From Poriferisphaera corsica (GTDB lineage: Bacteria; Planctomycetota; Phycisphaerae; Phycisphaerales; Phycisphaeraceae), in NCBI RefSeq assembly GCF_007747445.1, contig NZ_CP036425.1:1844175-1908174 (forward strand): DNA of 64,000 nucleotides. The letters run 5' to 3'. Below are positions 32,984-39,203 of this stretch, piece after piece (positions within the stretch are counted from its first letter, which is position 1; the number at the start of each line of letters is the position of its first letter). A program made the translations under genes and the position numbers. The notes under the pieces were generated by a model. The model did no database searches. It had not been told where the DNA came from and worked only from the letters and a program-made list of their open reading frames with translations.

Positions 32984-33389
32984 AGGTGGCGAGGAGCATG
33001 ATTGGGCACATGCGCAATACGTGACAAGTTCGTTCGATGAATTTGAAAAGGTATTTTGGGCGAATCATGGATTAGCGGTTGTTGTCGATGAAGCGATGAA
33101 TATTTTTGACGGTGAAACGGCTTTGCGTGCAAAGCGAATGCTCACAGAAGGTCGACATCAAGCCCACGTTGTTCACCTGGTCGCACAGCGAGCAGTTGAC
33201 CAGCTCAACGCAACAGCACGCCAACAAGCCGACACAGCGTTTATATTCCGCATTGCAGAGGCAGACGCAAAATCATTAGCCGGTCAGTTTGGCATACCCG
33301 CACTTGCGCAAGCCCATTTACTGCCACAGTATCACTACTTCGCAGTCGGGCCGTGTGGTTACTGCAAGCTGGGAGAGACGACACCATGA
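32862..33389 (+). CDS. Genome-packaging ATPase, A32/HerA-FtsK superfamily
   Basis: A 175-residue P-loop ATPase. Walker A is G-G-S-G-S-G-K-S near residues 12-19; Walker B is L-A-V-V-V-D-E-A near 70; then comes a polar Gln motif (H-L-V-A-Q-R-A-V-D-Q-L) and A-R-Q-Q-A-D-T-A-F-I-F-R, a typical sensor/arginine-finger region of HerA/FtsK and A32-like enzymes. These ATPases drive DNA into the internal-membrane capsids of PRD1- and PM2-like phages. It has no membrane anchor, unlike Zot of filamentous phages. It starts at 32862 (or ATG 32874) inside the end of the previous frame, and its stop overlaps the next start (ATGA). Confidence 0.78.
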   Translation: MIYHMTHRLIVGGSGSGKSHQAKKLTKQLAARGYPTLVLCRGGEEHDWAHAQYVTSSFDEFEKVFWANHGLAVVVDEAMNIFDGETALRAKRMLTEGRHQAHVVHLVAQRAVDQLNATARQQADTAFIFRIAEADAKSLAGQFGIPALAQAHLLPQYHYFAVGPCGYCKLGETTP

Positions 33390-33790
33390 CGAAAAATCCT
33401 AGTTATATCGAACAAATAGTACAGAAATCGATGGATGATTTGAACGGCACAAACTTAAACGTATTTCAGCGATATGAAAAAACACGCAGTAGTATTGAAA
33501 ACTGCAAACAAACGCTAACGCATCTTGAAAAATGTGAGCAAGAATTAGAATCTGAAACGGTTTGGACGTTATGCAATTGTCGCAATAAACCGATCGAAAC
33601 CACCATTAAAACATCGCTGTATCAAATACAGCATTTATTTGCGACGAAAAATGAAGCTATTTCAGCTTGTATTGAAAAAGCAAAAAGCGCAAGGCGAATG
33701 GGTATCAGATCAAAAATAGCTGAAGCTAAAGAAACCAAAGAATATTGCGACCAACAAATTCGGGATCTCGAAGAAATGAGAAGCACATAA
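33386..33790 (+). CDS. Provirus coiled-coil protein
   Basis: A 134-residue protein, almost entirely helical (S-I-E-N-C-K-Q-T-L-T-H-L-E-K-C-E-Q-E-L-E and later A-K-E-T-K-E-Y-C-D-Q-Q-I-R-D-L-E-E), with a C-N-C-R-N-K centre. The start overlaps the ATPase stop (ATGA). A terminator follows, closing the ATPase operon. No function recognised; an assembly factor is possible by position. Confidence 0.6.
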   Translation: MTKNPSYIEQIVQKSMDDLNGTNLNVFQRYEKTRSSIENCKQTLTHLEKCEQELESETVWTLCNCRNKPIETTIKTSLYQIQHLFATKNEAISACIEKAKSARRMGIRSKIAEAKETKEYCDQQIRDLEEMRST

Positions 33791-33825
33791 AATCAATCTT
33801 AATGCTAACGGGAAGTAGTATAGGT

Positions 33826-33858
33826 TTCATAAAACCCCTTAAAAACAGGGGTTTTTTA
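33826..33858 (+). terminator. Terminator between ATPase and capsid operons
   Basis: AAAACCCC pairs with GGGGTTTT over a 9-base A-rich loop with further T residues; it may work in both directions. Confidence 0.8.
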
Positions 33859-33979
33859 TTTAATTAAAATATTTATTACATAAATTTGATTATTGCATTT
33901 CTCGCGTGAGATACTGGAAGCTCAATCGAAACGTGTTGCCCGCACATGAACCAACCTATTTTTATAGGGATATTTTCTT

Positions 33980-34126
33980 ATGGCGACTAAAGCAACACCA
34001 AGCAAATCACAGGTTAAGACCGTGGTGTGGACGACTGTAATCGCGTTCGCAACTCTCGGTCTTCTCAAGTACGGCCTTAAATTCCTCCCTGCAAACGTGC
34101 AGGCGTATGTGAATGGAGGTGCTTAA
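33980..34126 (+). CDS. Small provirus membrane protein upstream of the capsid gene
   Basis: A 48-residue protein: a basic polar start (M-A-T-K-A-T-P-S-K-S), one transmembrane segment (V-V-W-T-T-V-I-A-F-A-T-L-G-L-L-K-Y-G-L) and a short tail ending N-G-G-A. The TAA shares its last base with the ATG of the capsid gene (TAATG), so the two are translationally coupled. In membrane-containing phages such small proteins sit in the virion membrane. It is shorter than usual annotation cut-offs. Confidence 0.65.
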   Translation: MATKATPSKSQVKTVVWTTVIAFATLGLLKYGLKFLPANVQAYVNGGA

Positions 34127-35109
34127 TGGCTGATGCAGCAAAAACAAACGCACTCGCTCAAACGCGACGAGGCCAAAAGCTCAAGCCCCTCAAGTACGAG
34201 GAAAACAGCTATAACACACTCAAAATCCCACGCCAATACCCACTGGAACGTCTTCAGTGCCGTTTCTCATGCTCTTATACAGCATCAGGCGGCCCGACTG
34301 TTCGTAAGTTCGGTTTATCGAACATCGTTGACCGTGTTGACATCAAGCGCAACGGCAACGACACCATTGCATCGATTCCCGGCCATATGCTGCGCTTGAT
34401 TTCGCAGATGCAGACCAACGTTAAACCTAACGAGAAAAAGCCAGGCACATCGAATGCCGCACACACTGCTTTTTTCGCGTTCCGCTTGCCGTTTAACATC
34501 CTCAGCTACCTCTCACTACTCGACCCAACCAAAGACCATGACCTGGACTTGACGGTTCATTTCAATGATCCCTCAGCAGTCTTTGAAGGTGGCAGTATCA
34601 CCAATTTCGTTGGGCAGATGGATGCGGAAACCGTGGCGATTGCTGGCGGCATTCCGGGCATGGCCGGTGGTGCTGGCAAGAAGTATGCGGTGCGTTATTT
34701 GGTCGGGCGTAACGTCCCCATCGAAATGACGCAGACCGATATGCAAATCCCGCTCTCAAAAGCACGGATTTATAACCGCATCATCTTGAAAGCGATGGAC
34801 AAATTTGGCAACCCATCTGAAGACATCTTCAAGGGCTTGCGTGTTGTCATGGGTCAAACCACGTTCCGCCTCACCGCTGATTTTACGTTGCGTGATGAAC
34901 TCATCGAACGCTACAACCTTGATCCTGATGAATGCGAAGGTTTGTACGTCTACGACTTCACTACCGCACCTGAGCGGATCCACGAAGCATTGTCGAACAA
35001 TGACGCAACGATGATCTTCAATATGGAGTGGGACGTTGAGCGGCATAACGAAGGCGACAAAATCGTCATGCTCGAAGATTTGCTGATGGAAAAACAGCGA
35101 GTCGCCTAA
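34126..35109 (+). CDS. Candidate major capsid protein, double jelly-roll type
   Basis: A 327-residue protein with no signal peptide or membrane segment. It is beta-rich and shows two similar halves: V-D-I-K-R-N-G-N-D-T-I-A-S-I-P-G-H-M-L-R-L in the first and G-L-R-V-V-M-G-Q-T-T-F-R-L-T...L-R-D-E-L-I-E-R-Y in the second, each a strand, a turn and an amphipathic helix, followed by strands (L-D-L-T-V-H-F; T-M-I-F-N-M-E-W). That internal repetition, the size and the place just after the packaging ATPase and among small membrane proteins match PM2/FLiP-type capsid proteins. A SD-like GGAGGT lies before the start. No database match can be claimed. Confidence 0.6.
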   Translation: MADAAKTNALAQTRRGQKLKPLKYEENSYNTLKIPRQYPLERLQCRFSCSYTASGGPTVRKFGLSNIVDRVDIKRNGNDTIASIPGHMLRLISQMQTNVKPNEKKPGTSNAAHTAFFAFRLPFNILSYLSLLDPTKDHDLDLTVHFNDPSAVFEGGSITNFVGQMDAETVAIAGGIPGMAGGAGKKYAVRYLVGRNVPIEMTQTDMQIPLSKARIYNRIILKAMDKFGNPSEDIFKGLRVVMGQTTFRLTADFTLRDELIERYNLDPDECEGLYVYDFTTAPERIHEALSNNDATMIFNMEWDVERHNEGDKIVMLEDLLMEKQRVA

Positions 35110-35140
35110 CCCCCACCACCCCACCTTAAGGAGGTGCATC

Positions 35141-35461
35141 ATGGCGGAAGCCACAACCCCAGCTGAAACAGCTGGCGGTGCAAAGGATTGGCTGGGATCT
35201 TTAGGCAGCTCGTTTGGCAGCATGATTGGCGGGGCGTTCACTCCTGAAACGGGGCAGAACATCGCCAACACGCTGCTTAGTCAGCTCAACAAAAACCAGT
35301 CATACGATGCGCAAAATCGTGCCAACGACATCCCGCAGATTGCGGGGCAAGGCGGCTATGTTCGTCCCACCATCGCCAGCAGCGTCAACCCTATGTATCT
35401 CTACATCGGTGGTGGTGCGCTACTTTTGGTGGTGTTGATTCTTGGCTTTGCAAGGAGATAG
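35141..35461 (+). CDS. Provirus membrane protein, C-terminal anchor
   Basis: A 106-residue protein with a clear Shine-Dalgarno sequence (AAGGAGG) before ATG 35141. The N-terminal part is Gly/Ala/Ser-rich (L-G-S-S-F-G-S-M-I-G-G-A-F), the middle polar (Q-L-N-K-N-Q-S-Y-D-A-Q-N-R-A-N-D), and the end is a transmembrane helix (L-Y-I-G-G-G-A-L-L-L-V-V-L-I-L-G-F) with A-R-R. Likely a virion membrane protein. Confidence 0.65.
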   Translation: MAEATTPAETAGGAKDWLGSLGSSFGSMIGGAFTPETGQNIANTLLSQLNKNQSYDAQNRANDIPQIAGQGGYVRPTIASSVNPMYLYIGGGALLLVVLILGFARR

Positions 35462-35463
35462 TC

Positions 35464-35814
35464 GTGGCATGGACGGAAGACCAATTGATGGACTACATGG
35501 GCTGGCAAACTAAGCCGGTTGATGAATGGGGTGATATGGAATGGGCTGCGTTTTATGAGCAGCAACCCAACGCCGGGTCACCCGCTGAGTACTTCGCCTG
35601 GCACGGCGCAATCACCGAGGGAACCGTCGGCCCCGATACCACCAACTGGGGCGAGGTATTCGTTGAGGAATACGGCGATGAATCTGAAAAGATGTATGGC
35701 GTGCGAAACCCGCTCAAATCCTACTGGGATAACGCGAATAGGCTGGTGCGATTGGGAACGATCGCACTGGCCGCCATCGCCATCATCAAAGTTGTAAACC
35801 TAATCAGGAGATAG
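35464..35814 (+). CDS. Provirus membrane protein, C-terminal anchor
   Basis: A 116-residue acidic protein starting at GTG 35464, two bases after the previous stop. A Trp-rich globular part (W-T-E-D-Q-L-M-D-Y-M-G-W, W-G-D-M-E-W-A-A-F-Y) is followed by a transmembrane helix (L-G-T-I-A-L-A-A-I-A-I-I-K-V-V) and a basic end (N-L-I-R-R). Same tail-anchored design as its neighbours. Function unknown. Confidence 0.65.
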   Translation: MAWTEDQLMDYMGWQTKPVDEWGDMEWAAFYEQQPNAGSPAEYFAWHGAITEGTVGPDTTNWGEVFVEEYGDESEKMYGVRNPLKSYWDNANRLVRLGTIALAAIAIIKVVNLIRR

Positions 35815-35816
35815 TC

Positions 35817-36053
35817 ATGGCAGCAGGTACACCACCGCCCATGAATTTTAATACGGCACAGACTGACGCTGGGCACATGTCAATGGGCAACAGCACAAGC
35901 GGTGCAGTAAATTTTGGAGGTGACAAATGGAGTGGACGGATGATGTGGATCGTTGTCGCCTTAGTTGGAACCATGTTGCTTTTACCGAAGCTCATGGGCA
36001 ACTCCTCCGGCTCATCCCGCAGGCGACGAGCTGGCAGATCGCGGAAGCGATGA
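35817..36053 (+). CDS. Provirus membrane protein overlapping the next gene
   Basis: A 78-residue protein behind AGGAG at the right distance. A polar Met/Asn-rich start is followed by a transmembrane helix (M-W-I-V-V-A-L-V-G-T-M-L-L-L) and a Ser/Arg-rich basic tail (S-R-R-R-R-A-G-R-S-R-K-R). The 3' half is read in a second frame by the next gene. Confidence 0.6.
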   Translation: MAAGTPPPMNFNTAQTDAGHMSMGNSTSGAVNFGGDKWSGRMMWIVVALVGTMLLLPKLMGNSSGSSRRRRAGRSRKR

Positions 36054-36337
36054 ACGGGCGGGCCGGTCAGTGTATCGAGGCCATCGAGAACGGCGAGTTA
36101 GTCGGCGTGCTGATCCTCGATGTAATCAACACAGATCGGGGTCGCATGATGGAAGTGTGGGCGGCGGCATTTAAGCCAGGCCGGTCACGCATCAATGAAA
36201 TCAAAAGCTTTGTTGAGGTCGCAGCGAAACAAGCGGGATGTTGCGGAGTCCGATTTGAAACAGGACGCGCCACCGCCTTCGCTCGCCTCGTCAAAGATTA
36301 TTCAGCGGTTAGTACGACCTATGAGAAGCTGATATGA
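35927..36337 (+). CDS. Provirus GNAT-fold-like protein
   Basis: A 136-residue protein with a very strong Shine-Dalgarno GGAGGTG seven bases before ATG 35927, which decides the start even though the gene then overlaps its neighbour by 127 bases. From residue 50 the pattern (I-E-N-G-E-L-V-G-V-L-I-L-D-V-I, W-A-A-A-F-K-P-G-R-S-R, F-V-E-V-A-A-K-Q-A-G-C-C-G-V-R-F-E-T) resembles the GNAT acetyltransferase fold found in some phages, but the acetyl-CoA loop is not canonical. The stop overlaps the next start (ATGA). Confidence 0.55.
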   Translation: MEWTDDVDRCRLSWNHVAFTEAHGQLLRLIPQATSWQIAEAMNGRAGQCIEAIENGELVGVLILDVINTDRGRMMEVWAAAFKPGRSRINEIKSFVEVAAKQAGCCGVRFETGRATAFARLVKDYSAVSTTYEKLI

Positions 36338-36699
36338 ATAAATCAAGCAAAAAGCAATCCCAAGCATCGGCCACACTCGGCACAGAGCAAAGCATGACGC
36401 AGCTCGGTGACGGTATCGCCATCGAAGGCGGTAGCGTCCACGGCAATCAAGAGATTACCGTCAATCGCCACGGCGTTACGGCTGAGGAAGTCGGCGACCT
36501 CATGACACAGATGGGCGAGATGGCAGATTCGGCGATGGGCTACCAGGCGAAAAGCCAGCAGGCATTGCAGAACATCGCACAAACCAGTGTCGCAGCTCAA
36601 ACATCAACCGAGCGTATGGTCGAGCGATTGACCGGCCCGCTTGTCCTGGTCGTGCTGGGGATTGCTGCATTGAGTTTCTTCAGGAGAAAACGCAAATGA
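36334..36699 (+). CDS. Provirus tail-anchored protein
   Basis: A 121-residue protein: a polar start, a helical Gln/Ala/Met-rich middle (D-L-M-T-Q-M-G-E-M-A-D-S-A-M-G-Y-Q-A-K-S) and a C-terminal transmembrane helix (P-L-V-L-V-V-L-G-I-A-A-L-S-F-F) ending R-R-K-R-K. The stop overlaps the next start (ATGA). Probable virion membrane protein. Confidence 0.65.
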   Translation: MNKSSKKQSQASATLGTEQSMTQLGDGIAIEGGSVHGNQEITVNRHGVTAEEVGDLMTQMGEMADSAMGYQAKSQQALQNIAQTSVAAQTSTERMVERLTGPLVLVVLGIAALSFFRRKRK

Positions 36700-37544
36700 G
36701 ACTCCCAGAACCTAGTTTCAAAATGATCAAGCTCGATCAAGAGCGTCATTCCGTTGAAGATCAATCATTCACCGGCCACAGCTTGCGTGTGGTGGATGCC
36801 AGCTCGCCCAATGCGACACTCCACATTGAAATCAACAACCCCGAAGGCCGCACGCCCTATATGCTGCGTAATCAGGTGAAGCTCACCGGCGTATCAATGA
36901 GCTGCGCGTATCTCTCCAATGCCGCACAACCTGGTGAATGGGTACGTGTCATGGTTTGGGGTCACTCCGGCGAGCAAGTGCCGTTTGATTATGAAACCCC
37001 GACCACTGACCAGGTGAGCATCGCCAATGGCCCATCAAACCCATTGCCTATTCAGCAGTTAGAGCATTTAACCGTCAAGCAAGTTGAAACGCTCAATGCT
37101 CGCGTGTGGCAGGCGAATGATGCCCAGGCGTTTACGGTGCGTGATGAGCTGCTGACGCTCTACCAGCCAGACAACGCATGGGAGTTAGTGACGAATCCGG
37201 GCAAGCGAATCGGTGGGGCAGGGCCGGGTTTAGTTCGTGAGCTTCCCAGACCCGTTGGCGGTGGCGAGTATGAGTATGTTATTCGAGAAATCCAGTCATT
37301 CACTGAGGGGGGCAAAGGAACCGGCACGGTTTGGGTTCAGTCATTCGATGGCAATGATTGGGCAACCGAGGAAGTGATGGATTTTGGGCTTTATACAGGA
37401 ATCGACGTTAAGACGTTTGTTGGTACAAGATTTGTCACTTCGAATCAGAAGCAAAAATTCCAAGTGCTGCACCGTTTAGATCAAAACAGTAGTACATACA
37501 TTGTTTCAAATCTGATTGCGTTCAGGAGGAAGATTGATGTTTAG
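36696..37544 (+). CDS. Candidate spike or minor capsid protein
   Basis: A 282-residue protein without signal or membrane segment, dominated by short beta strands (H-S-L-R-V-V-D-A-S-S-P-N-A-T-L-H-I-E-I, L-T-G-V-S-M-S-C-A-Y-L, W-V-R-V-M-V-W-G), a jelly-roll-like pattern in the first 120 residues, then a second beta-rich part ending S-T-Y-I-V-S-N-L-I-A-F-R-R. By size and position after the capsid gene it could be the vertex or spike protein that binds the host. No family recognised. Confidence 0.5.
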   Translation: MRLPEPSFKMIKLDQERHSVEDQSFTGHSLRVVDASSPNATLHIEINNPEGRTPYMLRNQVKLTGVSMSCAYLSNAAQPGEWVRVMVWGHSGEQVPFDYETPTTDQVSIANGPSNPLPIQQLEHLTVKQVETLNARVWQANDAQAFTVRDELLTLYQPDNAWELVTNPGKRIGGAGPGLVRELPRPVGGGEYEYVIREIQSFTEGGKGTGTVWVQSFDGNDWATEEVMDFGLYTGIDVKTFVGTRFVTSNQKQKFQVLHRLDQNSSTYIVSNLIAFRRKIDV

Positions 37545-37782
37545 CGACGAATTTAAAGCATTGTTTGAGAACTTGAGTGAAAAAGAACTATTGATGTTTA
37601 TTGGGTTGTTGTTGTATGAATCCACCCAAAAGATATCGGAAAGAGTGCCTGTTGGTGAACCAAAGTTAATCGTTAGCGAGATTGAGCGTGTACGCTCGAA
37701 GCTGGGTGAAGTATTAACGGTGGATGATTTTGTGGATGATTCTGATACTGAAATTGTAGATGTTCTAGAAAGCGAAGGTTAA
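37537..37782 (+). CDS. Provirus small acidic helical protein
   Basis: An 81-residue protein. The strong Shine-Dalgarno AGGAGGAAG fixes the start at ATG 37537, overlapping the previous gene by 8 bases. It is helical (E-L-L-M-F-I-G-L-L-L-Y-E-S) with a very acidic tail (V-D-D-F-V-D-D-S-D-T-E-I). Function unknown. Confidence 0.6.
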   Translation: MFSDEFKALFENLSEKELLMFIGLLLYESTQKISERVPVGEPKLIVSEIERVRSKLGEVLTVDDFVDDSDTEIVDVLESEG

Positions 37783-37785
37783 AAG

Positions 37786-38244
37786 ATGAGCAGAGTAATT
37801 GATTGGATTTTGATTGTTGGCGTAGTGGTCTGTATTGGCTGGGTCATTATTGATTACCAGGGCAAACTAGCACCGCAAACCGATACCGCCCAAGTCGAGC
37901 AGGGGGATGATGTTGATCCGCGATTTGAGCAGATGGGCAAGCAGCTCGAAACGATTGGCGGCATGGTCAACAACATTGAGCAGGCCGTGAATGGAGAACA
38001 GCCAGCAGGCTATCGAAACGACACGGAGCGAATTGTCGGTGAGGTGGGGAACGCGCTTAATGGTGCAACCGGCGGCTTGTCCGGCCTGGCTACTACGCTC
38101 TTGATTGGATGTGGTCGATTGGTATTCAAGAATAAGCAGAAAAAGAAGGCTATTCAAGAGATAGACACCGCACCAAACTCACCGCCCGCCATCGAGCAGG
38201 TCGCCAGTGCAACGGCGAAAAAAGTGGTGGCAGCTCTCACGTAA
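37786..38244 (+). CDS. Provirus membrane protein with two hydrophobic segments
   Basis: A 152-residue protein starting 3 bases after the previous stop. An N-terminal transmembrane helix (W-I-L-I-V-G-V-V-V-C-I-G-W-V-I-I-D-Y), a polar Gln/Glu-rich middle with helix character, a Gly/Ala/Leu-rich second hydrophobic stretch (G-G-L-S-G-L-A-T-T-L-L-I-G-C-G), a basic K-N-K-Q-K-K-K and a tail. It ends the capsid operon. Confidence 0.6.
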   Translation: MSRVIDWILIVGVVVCIGWVIIDYQGKLAPQTDTAQVEQGDDVDPRFEQMGKQLETIGGMVNNIEQAVNGEQPAGYRNDTERIVGEVGNALNGATGGLSGLATTLLIGCGRLVFKNKQKKKAIQEIDTAPNSPPAIEQVASATAKKVVAALT

Positions 38245-38252
38245 ATTTGTCC

Positions 38253-38345
38253 CCACCAGGTAAACGCCTGGTGGCGGCTTTGGGGCTTCGGCCTTTGCTT
38301 CGGCGGCTGGAGGGTATTTAGTTTGCCTTCGGCCCCTTTTTATTA
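38253..38345 (+). terminator. Hairpins closing the capsid operon
   Basis: CCACCAGG (38253-38260) and CCTGGTGG (38267-38274) form a perfect 8-bp stem over TAAACG. A weaker GGGGC...GCCCC pairing follows and ends in TTTTT at about 38341. The second part looks like the actual terminator. Confidence 0.6.
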
Positions 38346-38352
38346 ACACAGG

Positions 38353-38535
38353 ATGTTAATCAAAATGGATTTTCTAAAAGCATTTCTAGGCACAAATAAG
38401 ATCGCAGCTGAGGCCGAGGGTTACAAACAACAAGCCATCATCGGCGGCTACATGGTTGGCGGTTGGGCATTGTTCCTGGCGTTTATGATGGTGCTGATTT
38501 ACCGTGAGCTGAGGCGAAAGGGGGGTAAGCGATGA
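38353..38535 (+). CDS. Small provirus membrane protein
   Basis: A 60-residue protein with one transmembrane segment (M-V-G-G-W-A-L-F-L-A-F-M-M-V-L-I-Y) and a basic end (R-R-K-G-G-K-R). An ATG at 38365 is an alternative start. The stop overlaps the next start. Together with the next gene it could form a lysis (holin-like) pair, but there is no specific evidence. Confidence 0.5.
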   Translation: MLIKMDFLKAFLGTNKIAAEAEGYKQQAIIGGYMVGGWALFLAFMMVLIYRELRRKGGKR

Positions 38536-38915
38536 AGCAAGTAAAACGCAATTGGCCGCAGCTGGTTGCGATCATCATATTCGCAGTCGGTTGGGGGAGA
38601 ATCGAAGCAAGATTGAACAACCAACAACGCGACCTCGATCGCATTTACACCGCTATCATGCCTCGACTTGCAAAGGCTAACCCATTCGCGACAATAGCGA
38701 CTTATGAATTTGAAGGCAGCCAAGCAGTTACAGGAAGCCCAGGTGAAATACGGGAGTCTCATCCCCGCAACGACAGCGGCGAGGATTCTAGGGTGCGATG
38801 TGAAGACTATTCAACGATTAGCTTTGCATGTGAAGTACCAGGACAACGACGAAGTCCCGCCGATTCGAGGTGTGAAGTTGGATGGGGAATCGAGGTTGTT
38901 AGTGTCGGCGAATGA
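38532..38915 (+). CDS. Provirus membrane protein overlapping the HTH gene
   Basis: A 127-residue frame coupled to the preceding stop (ATGA). It has a short N-terminal membrane helix (Q-L-V-A-I-I-I-F-A-V-G-W) and a helical stretch to about residue 55. The remaining 70 residues overlap the HTH gene in another frame and look like by-product sequence. The real protein may therefore be defined by its first half. Confidence 0.4.
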   Translation: MKQVKRNWPQLVAIIIFAVGWGRIEARLNNQQRDLDRIYTAIMPRLAKANPFATIATYEFEGSQAVTGSPGEIRESHPRNDSGEDSRVRCEDYSTISFACEVPGQRRSPADSRCEVGWGIEVVSVGE

Positions 38916-39078
38916 TGTGCTTGCAAACGTCCAATATGCTGAATCTTGTGTAACAGATCGTGCAGAGCTAACGGCGCAAGGTTTTATTAAAGGCTTGCAT
39001 AACTGGCGGCATCGCCGTATGTTACGAGTGCAAAGGGAATCAGATTTGCGTAAGAAAATCGGGACGAATTATACATAA
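38704..39078 (+). CDS. Helix-turn-helix protein at the right att site (excisionase/regulator type)
   Basis: A 124-residue protein with a MerR/AlpA-like HTH at about residues 20-45 (A-T-T-A-A-R-I-L-G-C-D-V-K-T-I-Q-R-L) followed by a wing (V-K-L-D-G-E-S-R-L-L-V-S-A-N-D-V-L) and a basic helical tail. Its stop codon TAA (39076-39078) lies inside the att core, so its 3' end is identical in integrated and circular forms. The location beside att suggests a recombination directionality factor or a repressor. Confidence 0.6.
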   Translation: MNLKAAKQLQEAQVKYGSLIPATTAARILGCDVKTIQRLALHVKYQDNDEVPPIRGVKLDGESRLLVSANDVLANVQYAESCVTDRAELTAQGFIKGLHNWRHRRMLRVQRESDLRKKIGTNYT

Positions 39079-39095
39079 CATATATTATCGGACTT
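39067..39095. other. Right attachment site with a complete dif-like sequence
   Basis: ATTATACATAA (39068-39078), CATATA (39079-39084) and TTATCGGACTT (39085-39095) follow the 11-6-11 layout of dif. From memory of E. coli dif read on the opposite strand, the first arm agrees at 9 of 11 positions and the second begins with the same TTAT. The first 18 bases repeat the left site exactly. Confidence 0.65.
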
Positions 39096-39203
39096 AGTAT
39101 GTATTTCCCGTTTTACTGCCTCTCAGAGCTGATTTGTCATGCTAAATCATCAACGAGTTGATGGAGTGCTAAACTAAAACGATGCGATGAAATACGTCTT
39201 TAA

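Larger units (their letters stand above)
28961..39084. mobile_element. Integrated provirus of a tailless membrane-containing phage, about 10.1 kb
   Basis: The element lies between two copies of an 18-bp direct repeat (28961-28978 and 39067-39084) that resembles the core of a XerCD dif site. It carries a packaging ATPase, a candidate double jelly-roll capsid protein, a candidate spike protein, many single-pass membrane proteins, a candidate replication protein and an HTH protein, and no integrase, terminase, portal or tail genes. Circular length is about 10,106 bp, close to the corticovirus PM2. Gene starts often overlap the previous stop (ATGA, TAATG) and have good Shine-Dalgarno sequences, unlike the host genes. 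An unusual filamentous phage is the main alternative; the short ATPase without a membrane anchor and the large non-secreted capsid-like protein argue against it. Confidence 0.8.

Noticed and set aside
33885-33915. Sigma-70 promoter TTGATT...GATACT before the capsid operon
   Set aside because: The spacing is 19 bases and the -10 is weak; a promoter is expected here but this match is not convincing.
28961-39084. Filamentous phage (inovirus), which also integrates at dif
   Set aside because: The ATPase is too short for Zot and lacks a membrane anchor, and there is a large non-secreted capsid-like protein; not fully excluded.
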